Positions 30,767 through 45,144 of a stretch of DNA of 64,000 nucleotides are shown here, piece by piece. The number at the start of each line of letters is the position of its first letter. Position 1 is the stretch's first letter. This DNA is from Yersinia rohdei ATCC 43380. Lineage in GTDB: Bacteria > Pseudomonadota > Gammaproteobacteria > Enterobacterales > Enterobacteriaceae. Made by a program: the position numbers and the translations under genes. The stretch covers positions 124,001-188,000 of the forward strand of contig NZ_ACCD01000002.1 of the NCBI RefSeq assembly GCF_000173775.1, read 5' to 3'. Under the pieces are notes generated by a model that saw only the letters and a program-made list of their open reading frames with translations, made no database searches and was not told where the DNA came from.

Positions 30767-32143
30767 ATGAAGACCTTAACTTGTTTTAAAGCTTATGATA
30801 TCCGCGGCCAATTAGGTTCAGAATTGAATGAAGATATTGCTTACCGTATTGGTCGAGCTTTTGGTGAATATTTGAAACCAAAAACCATTGTCGTTGGTGG
30901 TGATGTTCGGTTAACCAGCGAATCATTAAAAATGGCTTTGGCCGAAGGGTTAATGGACGCTGGCAGTGACGTCTTGGATATTGGTTTAAGTGGAACAGAA
31001 GAAATTTATTTCGCTACTTTTCACCTAGGTGTTGATGGTGGCATTGAAGTAACTGCTAGCCATAATCCAATGGATTACAATGGCATGAAGTTGGTTCGGG
31101 AAAATGCCAAGCCGATTAGTGGTGATACCGGCTTGCGTGATATCCAAAGACTGGCTGAAGAAAATGATTTCGCAGTACCAGATCAAAGCAAGAAAGGAAG
31201 TTATAAAAAGATCTCGATACTTAATGAATACATTGATCATTTAATGGGTTATATCGATTTCAAAAACTTTACCCGTCCACTGAAACTTGCAATAAACTCC
31301 GGTAATGGTGCTGCTGGGCATGTTATTGATGAAATTGAAAAACGTTTCAAGGCTGCACAGCTTCCTATTGAGTTTATAAAAATTCACCACCATCCTGATG
31401 GCAATTTCCCTAATGGGATCCCTAATCCTCTATTACCCGAATGCAGGGCTGATACTGAAAAAGTAGTTAGCGAAACAAGTGCAGATATGGGTATTGCGTT
31501 TGATGGTGACTTTGACCGCTGCTTCTTATTTGATGAGAATGCACAGTTTATTGAGGGCTATTATATTGTAGGTCTCCTGGGCGAAGCTTTCTTGCAGAAA
31601 GAGAAAGGTGCAAAAATAATTCATGACCCAAGGTTAACCTGGAACACGATTGATATCATTTCTAAGGCAGGCGGCATTCCTATTATGTCCAAAACTGGAC
31701 ATGCCTTTATTAAGGAAAGGATGCGCAAAGAAGATGCAATATACGGCGGTGAAATGAGTGCTCACCATTACTTCCGTGATTTTGCATACTGCGATAGTGG
31801 GATGATCCCTTGGTTACTGGTTGCTGAATTACTTTGTGTTAAAAATATGTCCTTAAGCCAATTAGTTGGCGATCGGATGCGTGCATTCCCGGCGTCTGGT
31901 GAGATTAATCGGAAACTGGTTGATGCTAAAAGTTGCATTGCTAAAATTAGGGCTATTTACGAACCTGATGCGGTTAATGTTGATTTCACTGATGGCATCA
32001 GTATTGAGTACAGCGACTGGCGTTTTAACCTAAGAACCTCTAATACAGAGCCAGTAGTTCGCTTAAATGTTGAGTCGGTAGGGAATAGTATGTTAATGGA
32101 TAAAAAGACAAAAGAAATTCTAGAATTGTTGGCAGGGGAATAA
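30767..32143 (+). CDS. manB: Phosphomannomutase (ManB)
   Basis: Converts mannose-6-phosphate to mannose-1-phosphate, the substrate of ManC. It has 458 residues and is very close to E. coli CpsG ([17 protein letters not shown] at the start). The phosphoserine loop is [11 protein letters not shown], the metal loop AFDGDFDRC, and the sugar-binding loop GEMSAHHYF. The frame is open from 30671 inside manC, but the ATG at 30767 has an AGAGGAA ribosome site and the family N-terminus. Confidence 0.97.
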   Translation: MKTLTCFKAYDIRGQLGSELNEDIAYRIGRAFGEYLKPKTIVVGGDVRLTSESLKMALAEGLMDAGSDVLDIGLSGTEEIYFATFHLGVDGGIEVTASHNPMDYNGMKLVRENAKPISGDTGLRDIQRLAEENDFAVPDQSKKGSYKKISILNEYIDHLMGYIDFKNFTRPLKLAINSGNGAAGHVIDEIEKRFKAAQLPIEFIKIHHHPDGNFPNGIPNPLLPECRADTEKVVSETSADMGIAFDGDFDRCFLFDENAQFIEGYYIVGLLGEAFLQKEKGAKIIHDPRLTWNTIDIISKAGGIPIMSKTGHAFIKERMRKEDAIYGGEMSAHHYFRDFAYCDSGMIPWLLVAELLCVKNMSLSQLVGDRMRAFPASGEINRKLVDAKSCIAKIRAIYEPDAVNVDFTDGISIEYSDWRFNLRTSNTEPVVRLNVESVGNSMLMDKKTKEILELLAGE

Positions 32144-32145
32144 CC

Positions 32146-32940
32146 GTGAAAGATATGCTATTGGCGATTTATCGCTATAGAGGGTTTATTCTTGGTAGTG
32201 TAAAACGGGAGTTCCAAGCAAAGTATCAGAAAAGTATGCTGGGTGCTACTTGGCTTGTTTTACAGCCACTGTCAATGATTCTAGTATACACTTTAGTTTT
32301 TTCTCAGGTAATGAAAGCTCGCTTACCAGGTGATGCAGGGACATTTTCCTACAGCATATATCTATGTATCGGTATTATTACATGGGGGCTTTTTGCTGAG
32401 ATAGTAGGGCGAGGACAGAATGTTTTTATTGAAAATGCGGGTTTATTGAAAAAGCTAAATTTCCCTAAGATATGCTTACCCATTATTGTCGTATTGTCCG
32501 CACTTATTAATTTTATTATTATATTTTCATTGTTTGTTGTTTTTTTGATTGTAACTGGTAATTTCCATCCTATTTCTATAATAGCCTTAATTATACCTCT
32601 TGTAATTCAAGTGTTATTTGCAACAGGGCTTGGCATTTCTCTAGGCGTAATAAACGTATTCTTTAGAGATGTTGGTCAATTTGTAACAGTGCTACTTCAG
32701 TTTTGGTTTTGGTTCACTCCTATTGTCTATGTAATGAGTACCTTACCAAAAGGAGCACAATCCTTATTAAGGTTTAATCCTATGGCTGTCTTAGTTGATA
32801 ATTATCAACAAATAATTATAAAGCAGCATATGCCCAATTGGTCTGCATTATGGCCTGTAGCGACAATAGCTGTTTTCCTCTGTATTTTGGGTATGTATCT
32901 ATTTAGAAAACATTCAGCAGATATGGTGGATGAATTGTAA
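32146..32940 (+). CDS. wzm: O-polysaccharide ABC transporter permease Wzm
   Basis: Membrane subunit of the ABC-2 type exporter that moves undecaprenol-linked O-polysaccharide across the inner membrane. It has 264 residues with six predicted spans and the family segments KREFQAKYQKSMLG and FWFWFTPIVYVMS. It starts at GTG (32146), six bases after a GGGGAA ribosome site; ATG at 32155 is an alternative. The stop overlaps the wzt ATG (TAATG). Clearly more AT-rich than manB, suggesting separate ancestry. Confidence 0.95.
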   Translation: MKDMLLAIYRYRGFILGSVKREFQAKYQKSMLGATWLVLQPLSMILVYTLVFSQVMKARLPGDAGTFSYSIYLCIGIITWGLFAEIVGRGQNVFIENAGLLKKLNFPKICLPIIVVLSALINFIIIFSLFVVFLIVTGNFHPISIIALIIPLVIQVLFATGLGISLGVINVFFRDVGQFVTVLLQFWFWFTPIVYVMSTLPKGAQSLLRFNPMAVLVDNYQQIIIKQHMPNWSALWPVATIAVFLCILGMYLFRKHSADMVDEL

Positions 32941-34166
32941 TGGGAAGCATCACTGTCACTAATATAGGTAAAGCCTACAAAAAGTACCCTTCACGTTTTG
33001 GTCGATTGATTGAATGGATATCACCAGTAAAAATAATACGACATACCTTAACATGGGTTCTCCGGGATATTAGTTTCACTGTTAAGCCGGGCGAGGCTAT
33101 AGGATTAATAGGTATTAATGGTGCGGGGAAGAGTACTTTACTAAAACTGATTACTGGAACGGCTCATCCAACGACAGGTTCAATCAAGTTAACTGGTCGT
33201 GTTGCGGCATTACTTGAGTTGGGGATTGGTTTTCACCCTGACTTTTCTGGCAGGCAGAATGTATATATGTCTGGACAACTCTTAGGTCTGTCGGTTGGAG
33301 AAATTGAACGATTGATGCCAGAGATAGAAGTATTTGCTGAGATCGGAGAGTATATCGATCAACCAGTACGGGTATATTCCAGTGGTATGCAAATGCGCCT
33401 TGCTTTTAGTGTGGCTACAGCGATAAGGCCGGATATCCTTATTGTCGATGAAGCATTATCAGTAGGTGATGCCTATTTCCAGCATAAAAGTTTTGAAAGA
33501 ATTCGAGAGTATCGTAAGCAAGGTACTACATTACTACTTGTTTCACACGATAAAGCGGCAATTCAATCCATTTGTGATAGGGCTATTCTGCTAAATGCAG
33601 GGACTATTTTAATGGAAGGGAAACCCGAAGCCGTGATGGATTATTATAATGCTATGCTAGCCGCGAAGGATACTTCTTCAGTTAAACAAACAGAAAGCCC
33701 AGATGGTTTAATACAAACAGTATCAGGTTCTGGGGATGCATCCATAATAGATATTGGCCTTTATAATATTGAAGGTGTAAGAACTGAGGTTTTTAATGTT
33801 GGTGAGCTAGCAAATTTATGTATTAAAGTTGGTATTGCATCAGATATTCCAGAAATAGTATTGGGATATATGATAAAAGATCGTTTAGGGCAAGTGATAT
33901 ATGGGACTAACACCTATCATTTGGATAAAGAAATTAAGAGTTTAACAAGCGGGCAAATAATATCGTTTAATTTCTCATTTCCAATGAATCTAGGCGAAGG
34001 CAGTTATTCTATAGCCGTTGCATTACATGAGCAAGATACTCATCTTCATAAGAATTATGAATGGCGAGATTTGGCCCTGATATTTGATATAATAAATATA
34101 GACAAAACATCTTTTGTAGGTGTTTCATGGTTAGAACCAGAGGTTAATTACATTTATGAAAGATAG
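32940..34166 (+). CDS. wzt: O-polysaccharide ABC transporter ATPase Wzt with C-terminal carbohydrate-binding domain
   Basis: ATPase partner of Wzm, 408 residues. The nucleotide-binding domain (1 to about 245) has Walker A GINGAGKST, signature YSSGMQMRL and Walker B ILIVDEAL. Residues about 265-408 form an extra beta-rich domain like that of the E. coli O8/O9a Wzt, which recognises the modified non-reducing end of the chain. This length identifies the class of export that requires a terminated chain. It overlaps the downstream methyltransferase by 11 bases, consistent with a working pair. Confidence 0.94.
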   Translation: MGSITVTNIGKAYKKYPSRFGRLIEWISPVKIIRHTLTWVLRDISFTVKPGEAIGLIGINGAGKSTLLKLITGTAHPTTGSIKLTGRVAALLELGIGFHPDFSGRQNVYMSGQLLGLSVGEIERLMPEIEVFAEIGEYIDQPVRVYSSGMQMRLAFSVATAIRPDILIVDEALSVGDAYFQHKSFERIREYRKQGTTLLLVSHDKAAIQSICDRAILLNAGTILMEGKPEAVMDYYNAMLAAKDTSSVKQTESPDGLIQTVSGSGDASIIDIGLYNIEGVRTEVFNVGELANLCIKVGIASDIPEIVLGYMIKDRLGQVIYGTNTYHLDKEIKSLTSGQIISFNFSFPMNLGEGSYSIAVALHEQDTHLHKNYEWRDLALIFDIINIDKTSFVGVSWLEPEVNYIYER

Positions 34167-35352
34167 TTTTTATAGTGAATTTGAAAAAAAATACCGTGGT
34201 TCAAGAGAATTAATCAAATCTCGATTGGTAGCTTACCGTGATTTTTATCTACCACTAGCCGAAATCTATCCAAATAGTAACACCTGCGATCTGGGGTGTG
34301 GGAGAGGAGAATGGCTTGAATTACTTAATGAGGCAGGCTTTAAGACTGAAGGGATAGATTTAGATGAAGGAATGCTTTCTTATTGTCGTGATCTAAATCT
34401 TAATGTCCGACAACAAGATGTAATCCAGTATTTACAGAGCTTAGATGATAACTCCGTTTCATTAGTTTCATCTTTTCATCTTGTAGAACATATAGGTTTT
34501 GAAAATGTGAAGCTGCTTGTCCAAGAGGCATTACGTATACTCAAGCCTGGCGGATTGTTAATTATTGAAACACCAAATTGTGAAAATATAATTGTTAGTA
34601 CCAATACTTTTTATTTAGACCCAACTCACGTTATGCCAATACCAAACAAACTACTTAGTTTTCTGACTAATTATTTTGGATTTAAACGCAGTAAAGTTAT
34701 AAGGCTTCAGGGACGAACTGATGTAACGACTCCAGAGTCACTTCAATTGATAGATATTTTCACAGTTGTAGGACAGGACTATGGTTTAGTTGCACAAAAA
34801 GATGGTCCAAAAGAGATTCTTAATAAATTTGATAATATATATAATAAAGAATTTGGTTCTGACCTTGATATGGCTATAAATAAGTTCAGCATGCATCTTA
34901 ACCATGCATTTAAGATGCGAGATGATAAAATAAATGAACTTTCCCTTCGATCAATAAATGAGAAAAATGCATTAGAATTGAAGCTGATGGAGAGTCATGA
35001 ACAAATAAAAGCGATATACTCAAGTGCTTCTTGGAAAATAACAGCACCACTTAGATTTCTGAAGAAAGCAGTAATATTTATTTTACCTTCAACATTGATT
35101 CAGCAGAGTAAAAAAATAATTAAATCAGGAATTAAGAAGGTTATTTATTTTATTTCACAGCGACCTAATCTAAGAAGAAAAATAGTATTTATAACGAAAA
35201 AACTCAGGCTCTATCCAAAATTAAAAAGTATTTATTATCGCCTTAATATGAAATCTAGCTCAACTATAAAGCGTATATCCCAACAGGGAAGTGAACTGTT
35301 GTCTCCTCGCGCAAATGAAATTTACACACAACTTCTTAAGAGAAAAAAATAA
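34156..35352 (+). CDS. Methyltransferase with coiled-coil tail, WbdD-like O-chain terminator (putative)
   Basis: A 398-residue protein. Residues about 40-180 form a class I SAM methyltransferase: motif I CDLGCGRGEWLELL, acidic EGIDLDEGML and post-motif LRILKPGGLLIIETPN. Residues about 245-292 are heptad-like and charged (predicted coiled coil), followed by a SASWKITAPLRFLKK segment and a very basic C-terminus that could lie on the membrane. There is no kinase domain, unlike E. coli O9a WbdD; the methyl-only O8 WbdD is the closer functional model. Position between wzt and the large glycosyltransferase equals that of wbdD. Role as chain terminator is inference. Confidence 0.72.
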   Translation: MKDSFYSEFEKKYRGSRELIKSRLVAYRDFYLPLAEIYPNSNTCDLGCGRGEWLELLNEAGFKTEGIDLDEGMLSYCRDLNLNVRQQDVIQYLQSLDDNSVSLVSSFHLVEHIGFENVKLLVQEALRILKPGGLLIIETPNCENIIVSTNTFYLDPTHVMPIPNKLLSFLTNYFGFKRSKVIRLQGRTDVTTPESLQLIDIFTVVGQDYGLVAQKDGPKEILNKFDNIYNKEFGSDLDMAINKFSMHLNHAFKMRDDKINELSLRSINEKNALELKLMESHEQIKAIYSSASWKITAPLRFLKKAVIFILPSTLIQQSKKIIKSGIKKVIYFISQRPNLRRKIVFITKKLRLYPKLKSIYYRLNMKSSSTIKRISQQGSELLSPRANEIYTQLLKRKK

Positions 35353-35450
35353 TAAAGATTCAATGAATATATAAAATTGAGTTTTATTATATTGCTTACA
35401 ATTCTGTCGTTTAAATTTAATTATAGTTAAGAATAATAAGGTAGATATTA

Positions 35451-39660
<4,210 letters not shown>

Positions 39661-39661
<1 letters not shown>

Positions 39662-40557
39662 TGACAATGAATGGCAAGCGTGCCCTGATCACCGGTATTC
39701 AGGGATTTACCGGCCATTATATGGCAGCGGAACTATCCGCTGCCGGTTACCGGGTATTCGGTTTAGGTTCTCAGCCTTTAGATAATCCAGATTATTTTCA
39801 AGTAGATTTACTTGATGTCGCGGGGCTGAATTCAGCTATCGAGCAAGTGAAACCTAACCTTGTTGTCCACTTGGCAGCAATTGCTTTCGTGGGCCATGGT
39901 GATGCTGCCGCTTTTTATGATGTAAACGTTGTCGGCACCCGAAATTTATTGGCTGCCTTGAGCAATGTTGCTGAAAATATTGAAGCTGTGTTGCTTGCCA
40001 GCAGTGCTAATGTCTATGGTAATACGCAAGAAGGCATGCTGAGTGAAACTGCTGCAGTTAATCCGGCAAATGATTATGCTGTTAGTAAATTAGCTATGGA
40101 ATATATGGCCAAACTTTGGTCAGAAAAATTACCAATTATTATTGCCCGCCCTTTCAATTATACTGGTGTAGGGCAATCCGATAATTTCCTATTGCCAAAA
40201 ATAGTTTCTCATTTTAAGCGTAAAGCGGATGAAATCGAACTGGGTAATTTGGATGTATGGCGTGATTTTACTGATGTCAGAGCCCTGGTAAAAGCTTATT
40301 TAGGGTTATTGATGGCAAAACCTGTAGGTGAAACCATTAATGTTTGTTCTGGCAGGACTTATTCATTACGTGAAGTGGTTGCTCTATGTGAGAAAATAAC
40401 CTCACATAAGCTAATTATTCGTGTTAACCCTGCTTTCGTCCGAGCCAATGAAGTCAAATCGTTATGTGGTGACTCTAGAAAATTACAAAGTATTGTTGAA
40501 GGATGGAATACACCACCATTGGAAGAGACATTACGTTGGATGCTGGAAGATAAATAA
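39661..40557 (+). CDS. rmd: GDP-4-keto-6-deoxy-D-mannose reductase (Rmd; GDP-D-rhamnose synthesis)
   Basis: SDR that reduces the Gmd product at C4, giving GDP-D-rhamnose. It has 298 residues. The nucleotide motif is GIQGFTGHYMAAEL, the catalytic Ser region LLASSANVYG, and the YxxxK motif DYAVSK. RPFNYTGVGQ and the DVWRDFTDV segment fit the Rmd group. A related enzyme, Tld, makes GDP-6-deoxy-D-talose and cannot be excluded by eye. No epimerase (Fcl) or aminotransferase (Per) is present, which argues against fucose or perosamine. It is joined to gmd and the next gene by TAATG overlaps. Confidence 0.85.
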
Positions 40558-41693
40558 TGAAAGTAGTATTTGGCACTGATTCTATTAAATATCCGTTAAC
40601 GGGTATTGGTCGGTACACATATGAACTGGCTAAGGAGTTAGAAAGAAGCTCTGATATCTCAGAGCTTCTTTTTTTAAATGGCAGGAGAGTATCACAATCA
40701 ATTCCTGAATTGGCTCTTAAAGAAGAGCAAAATGCTAAAGTTAGAAATTTTGTAAAAAATAGTCTATTCCTTAGCGAGTTATATCGGTATGTATCTCCAT
40801 GGTTAAAAAAAATAGCTCTACATAATTATAATGATTTTATCTTTCATAGCCCAAATTTCTATTTACCACCTAAGGTAGACAGAGCTGTTGCTACTTTTCA
40901 TGATCTTTCAATTTACACATGGCCCCAATGTCATCCCGAAAATCGTGTTCGTTATATGAGGAAAGAGTTATTATTAACCTTGAAACGAGCTAAGGTTTTA
41001 ATTACAGATTCTGATTTTACACGTACCGAATTGGCAGAGTATTTCGATTATCCTATCGAAAAAATTGTAACAGCGCCATTAGCCAGTAGTGGTGATTTTT
41101 ATCCTCGGAATTATTCTACCCTACAGAGTTTAATGACCAAACTAGGATTAACCGCAGGACAGTACACGTTATTTACTGGCACCATTGAACCAAGAAAGAA
41201 TATTACAACGTTACTTGATGCTTATGAAAGACTGCCTTTAGATCTTCGCTCGCGTTTTCCACTGGTGATCTGCGGTTTTTCAGGTTGGAACAGTGAGTCT
41301 ATACATCGTAGATTTGAGTTGGCTACGCAACAAGGCTGGTTATTATATCTTGGTTACCTAAGTGCAGAAGAGCTGCCTTTGCTTTTCTCCGGGGCGAGAA
41401 CGTTCTTATTTCCTTCATTATATGAAGGATTTGGGTTGCCGGTTCTTGAAGCTATGGCATCGGGTGTTCCGGTTGTTTGCTCTAATGCTGCTTCATTACC
41501 CGAGGTGTTAGGTGATTCGGGTTTAATGTGCGATGCGCTGGATGTCGATGGGTTGAGGTCTGCGATTATACAGAGCCTGGAAGATGAAAATTGGCGAAAT
41601 AAAGCAATAGAGATGGGCCTCATCAGAGTAGGAACATTCTCATGGCAGCGATGCGCTCAAGAAACAATTAAAGCCTACCAGCAGGTATTATAA
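40557..41693 (+). CDS. GT4 glycosyltransferase, WbdB/WbpY-like
   Basis: Retaining glycosyltransferase of 378 residues with a GT-B fold. It starts MKVVFGTDSIKYPLTGIGRYTYEL and carries FTGTIEPRKNITTLL and the catalytic EGFGLPVLE (E-x7-E) near residue 291. It overlaps rmd by one base. It likely acts as an adaptor or chain-starting D-rhamnosyl (or mannosyl) transferase on the lipid-linked primer, by analogy to WbdB of E. coli O9a or WbpY of the Pseudomonas A-band. The exact linkage is unknown. Confidence 0.85.
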   Translation: MKVVFGTDSIKYPLTGIGRYTYELAKELERSSDISELLFLNGRRVSQSIPELALKEEQNAKVRNFVKNSLFLSELYRYVSPWLKKIALHNYNDFIFHSPNFYLPPKVDRAVATFHDLSIYTWPQCHPENRVRYMRKELLLTLKRAKVLITDSDFTRTELAEYFDYPIEKIVTAPLASSGDFYPRNYSTLQSLMTKLGLTAGQYTLFTGTIEPRKNITTLLDAYERLPLDLRSRFPLVICGFSGWNSESIHRRFELATQQGWLLYLGYLSAEELPLLFSGARTFLFPSLYEGFGLPVLEAMASGVPVVCSNAASLPEVLGDSGLMCDALDVDGLRSAIIQSLEDENWRNKAIEMGLIRVGTFSWQRCAQETIKAYQQVL

Positions 41694-41697
41694 TATA

Positions 41698-42813
41698 ATG
41701 TTAAAAGTATTACATTTTTATAAAACGTATTACCCCGATTCTTTTGGTGGTATAGAGCAGGTTATTTTTCAATTATGTGAAAGTGGGGCGAAGAAAGGCA
41801 TTGACTCAACTGTTCTTTCTTTAAGTAAACGAGGTAATGTTCATAATAAAAAAATAGGGTCGCACACAACATATTGCTCCCCAATCAATATTGATGTGGC
41901 CTCAACACCTTTTTCTTTCCAAGCTTTAAAAACTTTTAAAAAGCTGGCTCAGCAGGCCGATATTATTCATTATCATTTTCCATTCCCATTTATGGATATG
42001 GTTCATTTTATATCGGGCATAAAAAAACCTACAGTCGTAAGCTACCATTCTGATATCGTAAAACAGAAGAATATATTAAAAATATATACTCCGTTAATGA
42101 ATCGATTCCTTGGTGATGTGACTCGAATTGTTGCCGCTTCACCGAATTATGTGGCAACCAGTGTAACGCTGAAAAAGTTCGCACATAAGGTCAGTGTTAT
42201 TCCCTATGGTCTTGATGAGGCGTCCTATCCTACGCCAACTTCAGAGCGCCTGAAATTTTGGCAGGATAAGTTTGGCCCTCGTTTTTTCCTGTTTATTGGC
42301 GCTTTTCGGTATTATAAAGGTTTGCATATTCTTATTGATGCAGCTAAGAATTCATCATATCCCATTGTTATTGTAGGTGCTGGCCCTATTGAGTCAGAAT
42401 TAAAATCTCAAGTCGAAGATCTCAATATTCAGAATGTCTTTTTCCTCGGAGCTGTCTCTGATGAAGATAAAACTGCACTATTGTCTCTTTGTTATGCTGT
42501 GGTTTTCCCCTCTCATCTACGATCTGAAGCTTTTGGTATTACCTTATTAGAAGGTGCCATGTATGGCAAACCGCTTATATCGAGTGAAATAGGTACAGGG
42601 ACAACATTTATTAATATTGATCAGCAAACTGGCTTGGTTGTACCACCATCAGATCCTATCGCATTGAGATCCGCAATGGATCAATTATGGGATGATGTAG
42701 AGTTAGCCGAAGAGTTTGGTTGCAATGCGCGAAATCGTTTCTTGGAGCATTTTACATCGGAGAAAATGGCATCAAGTTATATTGATTTATATAATGAAAT
42801 AGTTAGTAAGTGA
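41698..42813 (+). CDS. GT4 glycosyltransferase, WbdC/WbpZ-like
   Basis: GT-B glycosyltransferase of 371 residues. It begins MLKVLHFYKTYYPDSFGGIE, the family sugar-acceptor loop, and has IGAFRYYKGLHILIDA and the catalytic EAFGITLLE motif near residue 277. It resembles WbdC/WbpZ, the enzyme that adds the first residue to GlcNAc-PP-undecaprenol. It is the last gene of the cluster, four bases after the preceding gene. No wecA-type initiating transferase is in the cluster, so the chromosomal WecA would start the chain (inference). Confidence 0.85.
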   Translation: MLKVLHFYKTYYPDSFGGIEQVIFQLCESGAKKGIDSTVLSLSKRGNVHNKKIGSHTTYCSPINIDVASTPFSFQALKTFKKLAQQADIIHYHFPFPFMDMVHFISGIKKPTVVSYHSDIVKQKNILKIYTPLMNRFLGDVTRIVAASPNYVATSVTLKKFAHKVSVIPYGLDEASYPTPTSERLKFWQDKFGPRFFLFIGAFRYYKGLHILIDAAKNSSYPIVIVGAGPIESELKSQVEDLNIQNVFFLGAVSDEDKTALLSLCYAVVFPSHLRSEAFGITLLEGAMYGKPLISSEIGTGTTFINIDQQTGLVVPPSDPIALRSAMDQLWDDVELAEEFGCNARNRFLEHFTSEKMASSYIDLYNEIVSK

Positions 42814-43056
42814 CATTTCATTTTTATATTTTATTGAAATTATAAGATTGTTATTTCAAATGGTGTAGTATTCATTCGATTCTTTTGATGGTTACACAAT
42901 ATGAAATATTTACTGATATTTTAAGAATGTAATCAGGAACATTCTGATGTAAGCTTTGGTACTATAAAATAATAATAAATAATACCAGATTGTTCCGCTA
43001 AGCTTATAAATTAATTCTTCCGCATTTAACTGTTTAAAGTTGAAGAGGTCATATCA

Positions 43057-43947
43057 ATGAAATGTTTGAAAGCAGTCATTCCTGTTGCCGGGCTAGGCAC
43101 TCGTATGTTGCCAGCTACCAAGGCAATTCCGAAAGAAATGCTGCCAGTGGTAGATAAACCCCTAATTCAATATATTGTGAATGAGTGCGTTGCGGCTGGG
43201 GTCAAAGAGATTGTGCTGGTAAGCCATTCATCCAAGAATGCAATAGAAAACCATTTCGATACCTCATTTGAATTGGAAGCGGCACTGGAATCTCGGGTTA
43301 AACGGCAGTTATTAAAAGAAATTAAAAATATTTGCCCACCTGACGTTACTATTATGCAAGTACGTCAAGGGCATGCCAAAGGTTTGGGTCACGCAGTACT
43401 CTGTGCTCAGCCTATGGTCGGTGATAACCCGTTTATTGTGCTGCTGCCGGATGTTTTACTTGATGATTCAACTGCAGATTTGTCTAAAGAAAACCTTGCC
43501 AAGATGATTCAGCGTTTTGAAGATACTGGGCGTAGCCAGATTATGGTTGAGCCAGTCCCAAAAGCCGATGTATCTAAGTATGGTATTGCTGATTGCGGAC
43601 ATGTCGATTTAGCACCGGGTGAGAGTACCCTGATGACTGCTGTGGTTGAGAAACCTTCAGTCGACGAGGCGCCGTCTAACCTTGCTGTCGTTGGGCGCTA
43701 TGTGTTGTCAAAAGATATTTGGCCACTGCTGAAGAAAACCCCACGGGGTGCCGGCGATGAAATTCAACTTACTGATGCTATTGCGATGTTAATGGAGCAA
43801 GAACCTGTAGAAGCTTTCCATATGACAGGTAAATCTCATGATTGCGGCGATAAATTAGGCTATATGAAAGCCTTTGTGACCTATGGCGTTCGCCATAGCA
43901 CCGAGGGCGAAAAATTTACTGCCTGGCTGAAACAGCAAATCAGCTAA
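43057..43947 (+). CDS. galU: UTP-glucose-1-phosphate uridylyltransferase
   Basis: Makes UDP-glucose, used for LPS core, galactose metabolism and osmoregulated glucans. It has 296 residues. The nucleotide motif is [19 protein letters not shown] and the substrate loop reads [13 protein letters not shown], the active GalU form. It stands directly before galF, its paralogue, at 63 bp. In E. coli galU is far away near hns, so the pairing is distinctive. A GAAGAGG ribosome site precedes the ATG. Confidence 0.92.
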   Translation: MKCLKAVIPVAGLGTRMLPATKAIPKEMLPVVDKPLIQYIVNECVAAGVKEIVLVSHSSKNAIENHFDTSFELEAALESRVKRQLLKEIKNICPPDVTIMQVRQGHAKGLGHAVLCAQPMVGDNPFIVLLPDVLLDDSTADLSKENLAKMIQRFEDTGRSQIMVEPVPKADVSKYGIADCGHVDLAPGESTLMTAVVEKPSVDEAPSNLAVVGRYVLSKDIWPLLKKTPRGAGDEIQLTDAIAMLMEQEPVEAFHMTGKSHDCGDKLGYMKAFVTYGVRHSTEGEKFTAWLKQQIS

Positions 43948-44010
43948 TGTCGAGCTCTCGGCGAGAGATAAAATGATTTTTAATTCACATAAGAAATCAG
44001 TAGGTTAATT

Positions 44011-44904
44011 ATGACCAAATTGAAAGCAGTAATCCCCGTTGCTGGTCTGGGCATGAGAATGCTTCCCGCCACGAAAGCCATTCCTAAAGAAATGCTGCCT
44101 ATTGTTGATAAACCTTTAATCCAATATGTGGTTAATGAATGTGTTGCTGCCGGGATTAAAGAAATTATCTTGATAACTCATTCGTCAAAGAATGCAGTAG
44201 AAAACCATTTCGATACCTCTTATGAGCTGGAAGCTATGCTCGAGGCGCGTGTTAAACGCCAGTTATTGGAAGAGGTTCAATCTATCTGCCCACCGGGTGT
44301 GACTATCATGCATATTCGCCAAGGGCATACTGAGGGATTGGGCCATGCGGTATTATGTGCCAAGCCACTGGTTGGGGATGAGCCATTCGCGGTATTGCTG
44401 CCGGATGTTCTTATTGATGATGCGAAATCAGATTTAACGCGAGATAATCTTGCTCAATTGGTCAAACGTTTCGAAGAGACGGGGACTAGCCAGGTATTGG
44501 TACATTCGGTCGAACCAGAAACCTTATCGAATTACTCGGTAATATCTTGTGAGCAATCTGAATTAGCCCCCGGCGAGAGTAGCCGGATTAAAGCGATGGT
44601 CGAGAAACCGCAAAGTCCGGTTGATCTGCAATCTAATTTATCTGCTGTTGGGCGCTATGTTTTGTCTGCTGACATTTGGCCGTTGTTGGAAAAAACGCAG
44701 CCAGGCGCTTGGGGCCGAATTCAACTGACCGATGCCATTGATGCATTGGCAGCGAAAGAACCCGTTGATGCCGTCGCTTTAACTGGGCAATCATACCATT
44801 GCGGTGAAAAACTGGGTTATATGCAAGCTTACGTCGCTTATGGTTTACGCCACCCCAAACAGGGGGCTGAATTTAAAGCTTGGCTGAAGGACTTTTTGGC
44901 GTAA
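44011..44904 (+). CDS. galF: GalF, UTP-glucose-1-phosphate uridylyltransferase paralogue
   Basis: Paralogue of GalU, 297 residues, thought to modulate GalU or UDP-glucose levels, with little activity of its own. It is told apart from GalU by AGLGMRMLP (Met for the Thr in the nucleotide loop) and [12 protein letters not shown] in place of [12 protein letters not shown], both typical of E. coli GalF. Its position next to a polysaccharide cluster and gnd is the classical galF position, except that E. coli galF precedes the O-antigen genes while here it follows them. Confidence 0.92.
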   Translation: MTKLKAVIPVAGLGMRMLPATKAIPKEMLPIVDKPLIQYVVNECVAAGIKEIILITHSSKNAVENHFDTSYELEAMLEARVKRQLLEEVQSICPPGVTIMHIRQGHTEGLGHAVLCAKPLVGDEPFAVLLPDVLIDDAKSDLTRDNLAQLVKRFEETGTSQVLVHSVEPETLSNYSVISCEQSELAPGESSRIKAMVEKPQSPVDLQSNLSAVGRYVLSADIWPLLEKTQPGAWGRIQLTDAIDALAAKEPVDAVALTGQSYHCGEKLGYMQAYVAYGLRHPKQGAEFKAWLKDFLA

Positions 44905-44922
44905 GCCGGGTCAGCATCAAGG

Positions 44923-44951
44923 AAAAGCAATCTATGTGATTGCTTTTTTTT
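44923..44951 (+). terminator. Terminator after galF
   Basis: AAAAGCAATC-TATGT-GATTGCTTTT followed by further T residues, 19 bp past the galF stop; it should close the galU-galF transcript. Confidence 0.88.
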
Positions 44952-45089
44952 ATTCAAATTAGCTCAGAACCGCTATGCACTTCGATAAAGCAAACCATTG
45001 CGGGCAGCAACTGGTCAGTTGTGCTATCTATCGCACCAATCACTACCCAGCTGACATAATCCTGAGTTAACATGTTTCCCACATCAAAA

Positions 45090-45118
45090 ACCTGTTGGCC
45101 ACAAGGCCGATAACAGGT
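45090..45118 (+). promoter_or_regulatory. Leader hairpin upstream of gnd
   Basis: ACCTGTT-GGCC-ACAA-GGCC-GAT-AACAGGT folds into a stem with a three-base bulge, ending 26 bp before the gnd ATG. The gnd ribosome site (CAGGAG) follows unpaired. A role in translation or mRNA stability is possible; nothing proves it. Confidence 0.45.
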
Positions 45119-45144
45119 GTCATCCTTCAGACAGGAGTTTTTTA

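Noticed and set aside
34156-35352. Methyltransferase considered as a kinase-methyltransferase of the O9a WbdD type
   Set aside because: No kinase motifs and only 398 residues; the C-terminal half is coil and basic tail.
43057-44904. galU and galF considered as an assembly duplication or one gene copied
   Set aside because: The two genes differ along their length and carry distinct GalU and GalF diagnostic residues.
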